From: Pterobdella sp. o SKG-2022 | Taxonomy: Eukaryota; Annelida; Clitellata; Hirudinida; Piscicolidae | DNA: 64,000 bases | NCBI GenBank assembly: GCA_964035795.1 | Contig: OZ038325.1 | Coordinates: forward strand, 7,772,796 to 7,836,795 | Direction of reading: 5' to 3' | Shown here: piece after piece, positions 63,496 through 64,000 of the stretch | Layout of the letters: every line of letters begins with the position of its first letter | How positions within the stretch are numbered: position 1 is the stretch's first letter | Notes under the pieces: model-generated | What the model saw: only the letters and a program-made list of their open reading frames with translations | The model's database searches: none | What the model was told of the DNA's origin: nothing | Translations under genes and position numbers: made by a program

Positions 63496-64000
63496 ATTGC
63501 TTGGTTGACTCATATTTTGTAAGATTGTTAAGTTGTGGATGTTTGAAGGAAGCTGGTAGGCTGAAAAAACATATAAATAAAATTGAACAAAAATTGATTA
63601 TTTTTAACTATTTTCTATATGTAATATTGTTTGAAGTTTTTAAAATAAAAGCTATAATTGTATCTGAAAAGTTTTCAAAAAATATAAATTCAAGAAGAGA
63701 GTTATGGATAAAATGATTTTTAATTAAAAAAAGTTACCGAAGTGGAAAACTGGAAAACTTTTTCAAAGAATTATTTTGTTTTTCTTCAAAATTTAGCATG
63801 ATGTGAATTAGCAATTTGTGGAAAAATAACTAGAAAATTATTTCCTTCATTGAATTTGAATTTTAAAAGTTTATTAACTTGATTCCTATTGATTAAAAAC
63901 AATTATTGTCTAAGAAATTCTCTTCTTTTTTGAATTCGAAGTTTTGAAAATTCATCGACTAAATTTTAATAAATTTTTTGAGACTTGTTTAAAGAAATAT
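63496..64000. other. Right-edge spacer
   Basis: AT-rich, nothing recognised. The open frame 63411-63716 starts inside the SINE and has no motif. Confidence 0.6.

Overview
The window is AT-rich, intron-rich animal DNA. Four protein genes could be assembled exon by exon from reading-frame continuity and family motifs, all on the + strand. Base composition, introns full of simple repeats, a CR1/L2-type retrotransposon and tRNA-derived SINEs point to an invertebrate metazoan. The species cannot be fixed from the sequence alone.

Layout: (1) 90-1545, the last three coding exons of a small-conductance Ca2+-activated K+ channel (SK/KCNN), covering the calmodulin-binding domain and coiled coil. (2) 5090-14720, a TBK1/IKK-epsilon-type kinase. 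The 24-exon model gives 729 codons, and K38, D135, D157 and S172 fall at the human TBK1 numbers, but the DFG motif reads DFD. (3) 19003-61261, the 3' part of an Ig/FN3 transmembrane receptor of the IGSF9/turtle family (Ig4, Ig5, FN3-1, FN3-2, TM, short tail). Its Ig4 exon and its 3.77-kb FN3-2 exon carry huge in-frame Lys/Asn-rich insertions (about 325, 840 and 310 residues) inside single beta-sandwich domains. (4) 26780-33405, RCE1, the CAAX-prenyl endoprotease, lies on the same strand inside a 25.5-kb GC-AG intron of the receptor gene. A decayed CR1/L2-like retrotransposon (about 29194-32700, minus strand) lies in turn inside an RCE1 intron. A 200-N assembly gap removes the RCE1 C-terminus.

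The rest is intronic or intergenic DNA: microsatellites, two minisatellites, two copies of a tRNA-derived SINE (2012-2195 and 63316-63495) and a short dispersed repeat (36052, 62388, perhaps 13611). The four genes have unrelated roles (K+ channel, innate-immune/autophagy kinase, neuronal adhesion receptor, prenyl-protein processing), and nothing suggests co-regulation apart from the nesting. Features that cut across genes are many 5' splice sites with a pyrimidine at +3 (GTTGGT four times in the kinase gene) and poly(A) signals that overlap the stop codon.
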